The notes beneath the pieces are model-generated. The model was not told the origin of the DNA. It saw only the letters and a list, made by a program, of their open reading frames with translations, and searched no databases. Shown one piece after another: positions 19,422 through 25,362 of a DNA stretch of 25,362 nt (the first letter of the stretch is position 1; each line of letters begins with the position of its first letter). Where the stretch lies: positions 1 to 25,362 of the forward strand of contig JAOPGA020001267.1 of NCBI GenBank assembly GCA_026419775.2, written 5' to 3'. The position numbers and the translations under genes were made by a program. Origin of the DNA: Acrasis kona (Eukaryota; Heterolobosea; Eutetramitea; Acrasida; Acrasidae).

Positions 19422-21791
19422 TAATCGATAATGGGTCCCACGAATTGTGTAATGAACTGATTCCTCTTGCTAATTTCTTCCTCCAGGAATCTCTTGCTGT
19501 CCTTCGTGGCACTCAGTTGTGTCTCTAGTTTGTTTAAAAGTGACTTGAGGGAAGAATTCTCCGTGACCAAGTATTCATGCTGTTCTCTATATTGTCTGAC
19601 TTGGTTGTTCAAAAGCATCAAATGATGATGTGACTCATCGACTCTTTGATTGGATTTTTCGTTTTGTGATGTTGTTTCCTCTAGTCTAGTTTTCATTTGG
19701 TTGAGTGATGTGGCCATGGCATCCATCTCGTCATCAAACTTTTCTTGCTTGACGATCAAGTTTTCCAATGAAATGATGGTCTCATCCGTTTGTATTTCAC
19801 ACTCACGTTTGTCCTTTCCCTTTTCTCTCTTGATGGCTTCTATTCTGTTTGTGACTTGAGCAATCTGTAACCTCAGGTCTTCATTTTCTATTCTTAATTG
19901 TTCCTTGAACTCAACTTCCTTCTTTAGGTTGGATTGTAATGAAGAGTGTAGTTTCTTTTCTCTGTCGACGGCTGCGCTTAGATCTGATCTTTGGCTCTCT
20001 ATGGACTCTTCGTACTTGGTTGACTTTCTTAGGTAATGTTCCGATAACTCCGCATGTTGCTTCTTCATCCTGTCGAATTGTTCTCTTAACTTTTCCTTGA
20101 ACACTTCTTCACTGTTTTGTTTGTTCCTTTCAAATTCTTGTTTGGCTTCGGAGAGATCGCGCCGGAGAAGTTCTATTTGAGAAAGGTAGTCTTCACACTT
20201 TAACTTGAGAGAGTCATTTTGTTTTCTTAAATCTTCTGCTTGTGACTGGAGGTGATCCCTTTGTTGGATGATGCGTTGCTCTGCGTCCTTGTGTTCTTGG
20301 TTCATCTTAGTTTGCTGTTGGATGTTTTCATCTCTAAGAGTTTGGATGCGAAGTTCAGTTCTTTTTTTATATTCATCAAGTTGAGTCTTGAAGGTTGACT
20401 GATTTTCTTGTTGATCTTTTATTAATTTATTTTGATTTTGGATGTCCCTTTCAGCAACACTCTTTTCCATTGATACCAAATCTTGCTTTAACTTGTCAAC
20501 TTGTTCTTCATAATAAGACTGCTCGTTTTTTCTCTCTTCGTCCTTCTTCTTTAGTTGCTGATGGAACTGATTTGTTTGTTTTGCAAAATCCTCCATAAGT
20601 TGGTCTTGTTGTTCTCTATGCAGTGCCGTTTCCTTTTGAAGATACTTTTTGTACTTGTGAACTTTGTCCTCTAGGGCTTGTACTTGCTCTTGTGCTTGTT
20701 CGTACATTAATGCACCATTATCGTACTTGCTCTGCTTATCGAGCTCTCTTTTCTTTAGACTGTTCACGTCAATGGTCAACTTTTCACATGCGATTTTGGT
20801 TTCAAAAAGTTCGTTTTCGAGTTTTTCTTTTTCTTCTCCTAGTTGTTTGTACCGTTCGAGAACAAATTCCTTTTCCACTTTCTCGTTAGTGTATTCGTAC
20901 ATGTATGTGTGTTGTGGGGGAGGTTGAACCGCTGGTGTTGCGGCATTATGATTTACGGAGTTGTAGCGTTCTTTCGTAAGCTTTAGTTCGTCTTGTATGA
21001 GTTCATGTCTTTTTCGTTGCTGTTCAAACTTTATTTCCAAGTCAACTTGTTTCTGTGATAAAATTTGTTTTTCTTGCTGTAGATGAGAATTTTGGTTTCT
21101 AATCAACTCTGATTCTGATTTGAGACGACTGCAGTTATCCAAAACGTGTTCATACTGTACGTAGAGGTTAATGATAAGGTAAAGGAAAATATGCATACAT
21201 CTCGAAGAAGCTCCAAATATTGTTTTGTGTCTATAGACCCGCCGTTGTGACTTCTTTCTTTTTCAATAATGTGTATCTGAGGCTGTGGGTTTTGTTGTTG
21301 TACTTGTGTAGCGGGTTGGGGAGGGTTATGTACATGGAGTTTAATGTTGGGAACGGTTGTAGATGCCGACGACGAAGCTGCTAGGTCATTGAGGTATTTT
21401 TTCCGTAGTTTGTCTTCAGCTTTATCTTTTTTTTTCTCTTGCCTAGATGCTTCCCTTTTTCTATAGTCATCCAGCTTATGCTGCATACTGGTTATTAAAA
21501 CAGACTGCTCTTCAAATCTAACTAAATTTTGTCAACACCCTTCTAATTGATTTCATTACATTTCAATTTATCATGTCTAGATTCTGCATGCGCCAAGTTT
21601 CTTTCTACTTCGGACACCTTGTTTTTATACCACAACAAATCTTTTCGCAATTTATCATTTTCGCGGAACAAGTCCGTCCTTTCTCTTTCCATCTCGTTCA
21701 GTCTACTCTCGATAAACTTGACTTCAATACTTTCGTTGTGGTCTCCATTAGAGTCGGCTAGCTTCTTCCTCCTCTTTGTGGATTCCATCAC
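19421..21791 (-). CDS. Long coiled-coil protein, unassigned
   Basis: Three exons read downward: 21791-21560, 21521-21199 and 21154-19421, giving 762 residues. Nearly all is heptad-patterned, rich in Glu, Lys, Gln and Leu. Two breaks interrupt the coil. One at about residues 126-165 is Ser/Pro/Gln-rich (AASSSASTTVPNIK, NPPQPATQVQQQ). The other, at about 250-270, is short (ATPAVQPPPQHTYMYEY). After the first break comes YLELLRD-YEHVLDNCSRLKSE. The motif ECEIQTDE appears near the C-terminal third, a short acidic tag also seen in several centrosomal and ciliary coiled-coil proteins. No membrane segment or motor domain is present. I cannot assign a family. A structural role at the cytoskeleton, centrosome or Golgi is plausible inference. 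The stop lies 15 bases from that of convergent Seh1. Confidence 0.75.
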
Positions 21792-21871
21792 GAATTATGT
21801 CGTTTATAACTCAACCAAATTTTTAGCGCAAAAAACAACCACCAAAATAAAGAAAGAGAGAATATTTATTG

Positions 21872-21877
21872 TTTATT
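21872..21877 (-). promoter_or_regulatory. Poly(A) signal of syntaxin-16-like gene
   Basis: AATAAA on the minus strand begins one base after the proposed stop (21881-21879), the spacing typical of genes here. It supports the proposed last exon. A second AATAAA follows shortly after. Confidence 0.6.
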
Positions 21878-21878
21878 T

Positions 21879-23067
21879 TTAAATCACAACATCGGGAAAT
21901 AAATCTTCAAAACTATTTTGTATCTTTAGGGGTTTAGATCAAAAAGAACAGAAGAACACTTACGCAAACTTGGCGATTAAAGCTAATATGACAATCAAAA
22001 GGAACAACACCAATGCAATGATACAGAGCGTCTTTCCGCCCCACTTTTGATAAGACTCAGCAGAAGTCAAATTTTCATTTCCTTTTTTAATTGCACTATG
22101 TGCTAATTCTACATTATGGTCGATCCTATCCAACATGGTTCCTTGTTCTATTACTAGACTAGAAAACTCTCCAAAAAGTTCTTGAAGTTCAGTGATGGAA
22201 TGTAAAACGTCACGTAGTTCCTTGTCCCTTCTAATAATGTCTTGTTGGTTGTGTACAAGTTGTTGGACTTGATCATCCGTGAAATCCTAATTTTTTAATG
22301 TTTTTGTATAAAGCTTGACTTACGTATCCGTCCATTTGTAACTGCTGTAATGTTTTTTCGTCAGCATCCTCCAAGTCGGCATCATCATCGAATTTTGTAA
22401 GCTCCTTCTTTTTGGACTTTAATCTCTCCATACCTAAGATTGTTTAGTTTGTGATGGATGGGATGATTTTACCTTTTAGGTACGCTTGCTGCTCTGTTCT
22501 AAAATCACGAGCTAATTCAGTAAGTTCGGTCATTAAACTTTGTTTGGTGTTTTTTATCATGAGGTCCTGCTGTGTGATTTGTTTTTGGTTTCTTAGAGAT
22601 CTTGGTTTGTATTGTATGCTATCAATTCTGTTCTTTGTCATTTTGAAAAGCTGCGCATGTTACTTTGAATGTAATTAATGTACTTACTTTTTGGAGCTGT
22701 TGTGTTGTAATGTCTATTTTTTGTTTCTCTTTTCTAGAATCGGTTTTGACTTTGAAATGTGCGTGTTGTTCGTGCAAAACAGATAAATCTTGAACTAATT
22801 ATTATTAAAATTAGAATGAGGCGTCAAATTGTTCATACTTCCAAGTCTTATTATCTTCATATCTTCTTGAGCTTCTTTTAAAGCTAACATCCACTCTGGC
22901 TCCTGGGATCCCATTCCAAGTTCAATGTCTGAATCTGTATCACTTTTTAATGGGTATTCTACGGATATATCTTCTTCGGCAGATGCAACTGGTACTGTGT
23001 GATGTCTAGAACGTAGGTTGAGGAAAGTGTTTGTCTCATCTGTGTATGCAAGGTTCTGGAATGTCAT
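21879..23067 (-). CDS. STX16: Syntaxin-16/Tlg2-type Qa-SNARE
   Basis: Exons read downward: 23067-22839, 22794-22688, 22650-22473, 22433-22324, 22286-21964 and 21912-21879, giving 326 residues (human syntaxin-16 is 325). An N-terminal peptide-like stretch (DETNTFLNLRSR) precedes the acidic region and EPEWMLALKEAQEDM, then the three-helix Habc region. The SNARE motif contains IEQGTMLDRIDHNVE with the central glutamine. A transmembrane segment follows (TLCIIALVLFLLIVILALIAKF). The protein mediates fusion at the trans-Golgi and endosome with Vps45. A TAA directly after AKFA (21962-21960) overlaps a GTAAGT donor. Splicing out 51 bases adds a short luminal tail (FEDLFPDVVI) and places the stop beside AATAAA. 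The start is uncertain: exons at 23171-23690 can splice in frame to 23055, which would make a 427-residue protein. Confidence 0.88.
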
Positions 23068-23161
23068 TATTATACAAAGTTATTTTTAGATTATGAAATG
23101 GAAATGTTGTAACGTATACAAATGTAATGGAAAGAAACACGTCACATGAATAATCGAACAT

Positions 23162-23690
23162 TCAACTTACACGACCAGTTCGACTCTTATTAATCAACGT
23201 TTTATAAACTTTATCAGAATATGGAGGATCGGGATTTGCAGTGAGAATCATGGGCGGTCGAATTGTGAAAAGTGAAGTCGATGATTCATGATTTTCGTTC
23301 AATATTCGATGCCAGATAACAAATTGCGCTGAAGAACGTCAAATTCCATAGAAGATTATAGAATTAATCAAATCATTCTAAATAACTATTTGGAGCGGAT
23401 GCAAGTGTCAGTTGGCTTATAATTGAGCGCATGCTATTTCAAAGTACGAACAATTGATACATGAAAATGCGCCGATACCTGATAAAAGTATCTACACCAA
23501 ACTGGAATTCAAAATCGACAACAAAATGAGAAGAAGTAATATATATATTAATACCCTATCCAGCACCTGTGTTCCTTTGGGATGATCTGGTGCATAATCA
23601 TTGATTCGTGATTGCATCACACGAAAAGACTCCTATGAATCTTGAAAGTTTTTGTCACCCAAATAGTGGATCAAATAAAACTATTTTCAT
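23162..23690 (-). CDS. Micro-exon gene of unknown function, or 5' exons of the SNARE gene
   Basis: Five short open segments join in frame by GT-AG splicing: 23690-23682 (9 bases), 23632-23555, 23501-23479 (23 bases), 23433-23387 and 23328-23171. The peptide is protein-like (YAPDHPKGTQVLDRFGVDTF, then FVIWHRILNENHESS, PDPPYSDKVYKTLINK). I recognise no family. Unspliced, the last segment adds two codons and stops at 23162, for 107 residues. But a strong GTAAGT donor sits at 23170, no AATAAA follows the stop, and the next 110 bases lack AG until an acceptor (ATTCCAG, 23056) in frame with the syntaxin exon. A fused 427-residue SNARE is therefore a real alternative. The 9-base first exon is the least certain; the next ATG is at 23617. 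Confidence 0.5.
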
Positions 23691-23824
23691 CTTATTTTAC
23701 AATTGTTAGTTTTGATAGGTGGTGAAGTTGTAACAATACCAAAATCTTGTTCATTTTCGAAATCGAAGTTCGAAGTAGTTCCATCAAAAACTACAACAAA
23801 CCGCGAAAACTACTACAAACCACC
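23691..23824. promoter_or_regulatory. Divergent promoter, micro-exon gene / P4H-F-box gene
   Basis: 134 bases separate the two proposed start codons. The frame of the plus-strand gene is open upstream to 23747 but contains no ATG. No clear core element is seen. Confidence 0.4.
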
Positions 23825-25362
23825 ATGCCAGCAACGTACACTTTCCACTATTTGAGTCCATGGCTATCTGAGCATCATGAAAACAATAAGCAGGACGTGG
23901 AAAAGGTGAAATTCAAATCAGCAAGATGTTATCACTTCAAAAATGTTTTGAAAGCAGACGAGTGTGATTACTATATCAAAAGCACTGAGGAACTAGGTTA
24001 CGAGTCGCTCGAAAAAGAATACCCACAAGTAAAAGTTACTTTAGAAAAGACTTTAACCTCGTTTTTAGGAGTACCGTAACAATGATAGAGTGCTTGTTAG
24101 GAGTTTCGCGCTGGCTGAGGAACTATACAAGAAAACATTCCAAAAGCACTTATCCAACACTTTCGACTTTCAACACAGTTCAGTTAAACCTTTTGGTGTT
24201 GCCACTGAGGGTATTTGGGTACCAACGGGCATCAACGAAGTTATCAAATTCACCCGGTACAATCCCGGTGAGAAATTCTCGCCACACATGGATAATTGCT
24301 TCGTGAAGAGCGACGATGAGCGAAGCATCTTCACAATGATCATTTACTTGAATGACAATTACGAAGGTGGTAACACTGTTTTTTACAATAGACCAACCGA
24401 TGGTGTGCTGCCGTATTCAGGTGAACTTGAATTGTCTTACCCCCATCCTATAGTCCCAACCAAGGGCGGAGTGTTAATATTCAATCATGACGTACTTCAC
24501 GAAGGATTAAAAATTACGAAAGGAACAAAGTACATTATTCGATGCGAAATCATGTTTAGAAGAGTTTCAAAGAGCGGTAGCATCCTACCCTACCAAATCT
24601 CTCAGCCGCTACATTTAACCTCCGTTCTCTACTCAAATTCAGACCGCCTAGAGAATAGTGGTGATTTGGTCAATTCGACAAAAGTATATTTGCAAGCATT
24701 GAACATTCAAGTCAACCACAGTCAATCCATACCAGATCTTGATGAAAATCACATTGAAATGCTTCCAAACGAAATTTTATTAAATATTTTTGGATTTTTG
24801 GATTTTTTGACCGTGGTCAACCCTTGTTCTCTTGTTTGTAGAAGATGGAATTACTTTGCACTAGAATCTAGTGTTTGGGATGCATTTTGTCTACAACATT
24901 CTTTTCCGCTGGATGGCATCACCAACGGCTATCACTTGTTTCGTTCTCTCTATAGTGATGAAAATAGAAGAAGATTTCCCATATTTGTTATTGGAAACAA
25001 CAAGATTTGTTACGACCTAAATGGTTACTTAAATCCTAGATATACCCGTAGTAGTGTGTTCAAATCTACACCCTTTGTAGGGCACGCAGGTTCACATTGT
25101 GAGAGTTTCGTATTGGGCGAAGATGCTCATCATTATATGAACAATAAACCAATCAAACGTGTTACCGATCCCTTCAAATCCATCATGGTGTCTCCAAATT
25201 GTATTGAAGTAATGGAGCAACAACTAAATGGGTATCGTGTAGAAACAGGTTTAGTAATTGGTGAATTTACCAAAGACCCTTACTTTTTTCGTGCATATTC
25301 CTTTGATGATTCACAGCATATTCTTGTTAATAAAGTGGACATGGCCATTCAAGGTTCAAAAA
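23825..25362 (+). CDS. 2OG-Fe(II) oxygenase (P4H-like) fused to F-box and actin-like region, partial
   Basis: Exon 1 is 23825-24028 and exon 2 runs from 24069 past the window end; 499 residues are visible. Residues 1 to about 235 form a prolyl-4-hydroxylase-type double-stranded beta-helix: YRNNDRVLV, FTRYNPGEKFSPHMDN with iron ligands His141 and Asp143, IIYLNDNYEGGNTVFY, then GGVLIFNHDVLHEG with the distal His212. KGTKYIIR follows, with Lys222/Arg226 placed to bind 2-oxoglutarate. An F-box lies at about 299-344 (MLPNEILLNIFGFL, SLVCRRWNYFA, VWDAFC). From about 371, FPIFVIGNNKICYDLNG, PRYTRSSVF, STPFVGHAG and SFVLGEDA recall the first strands of actin (IDNGSG, APRAVFPS, VGDEA), but key nucleotide-loop residues are not obvious. 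No signal peptide is present, so it should be cytoplasmic. The F-box predicts Skp1 binding. The actin assignment is the weakest part. Confidence 0.85.

Noticed and set aside
20395-20927. Several plus-strand frames opposite the coiled-coil gene
   Set aside because: Hydrophobic and Cys-rich shadows of Glu/Lys/Gln codons; not independent genes.
24082-24306. Frame beginning MIECLLGVSRW
   Set aside because: Out of frame with the oxygenase, whose YRNNDRV and HxD motifs run through the same bases.
1-25362. tRNA, rRNA or CRISPR arrays
   Set aside because: No cloverleaf with conserved arms, no rRNA-like block and no spaced short repeats were seen; the 201-base repeat is coding and contiguous.

Overview
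The window is a gene-dense stretch of a compact, AT-rich nuclear genome from a unicellular eukaryote. Every recognisable housekeeping gene is eukaryotic (NDOR1/Tah18, bystin, Seh1, a syntaxin-16/Tlg2-type SNARE). Genes are cut by very short GT-AG introns, mostly 35 to 58 bases. Stop codons are usually followed at once by AATAAA. Sfi1-type and EF-hand proteins point to a lineage with centrins and probably centrioles. A free-living amoeboid or amoeboflagellate protist (for example a heterolobosean) fits, but the species cannot be proved from this sequence. One base is undetermined (position 1347).

Layout. 1-2255: secreted or surface proteins. These are the 3' end of a Thr-rich, Cys-rich tandem-repeat protein, then a small Cys-rich secreted protein. 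Next comes a retroelement-like (gag-like) fragment bounded by an exact 27-base direct repeat. 2613-7425: a seven-exon EF-hand protein of about 1525 residues. 7441-10401: four minus-strand genes in a row: a small type I membrane protein, a START-domain protein (four exons), an ML-domain secreted protein, and a ROT1-like secretory protein with a C-terminal anchor. 10820-12659 (minus): diflavin reductase NDOR1, five exons, sharing a 65-base head-to-head promoter with bystin (12725-14191, plus). 14211-17996 (minus): an Sfi1-like repeat protein. 18269-19405 (plus): nucleoporin Seh1. 19421-21791 (minus): a long coiled-coil protein. 21879-23067 (minus): syntaxin-16-like Qa-SNARE. 23162-23690 (minus): a micro-exon gene that is either separate or the true 5' end of the SNARE gene. 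23825 to the window end (plus): a 2OG-Fe(II) prolyl-hydroxylase-like domain fused to an F-box and then a region resembling actin.

Candidate novel system: the last gene joins a P4H-type oxygenase and an F-box in one polypeptide. In Dictyostelium and Toxoplasma a cytoplasmic P4H hydroxylates Skp1, the partner of F-box proteins, as an oxygen sensor. A fusion that brings the hydroxylase to Skp1 through its own F-box would be a self-targeting oxygen-sensing SCF component. That role is inference; the domain order is read directly from the sequence.

Other themes: convergent neighbours are separated by only 15 to 19 bases, and one pair shares a perfectly palindromic polyadenylation signal. All gene models here were spliced by hand from reading-frame continuity and GT-AG sites.
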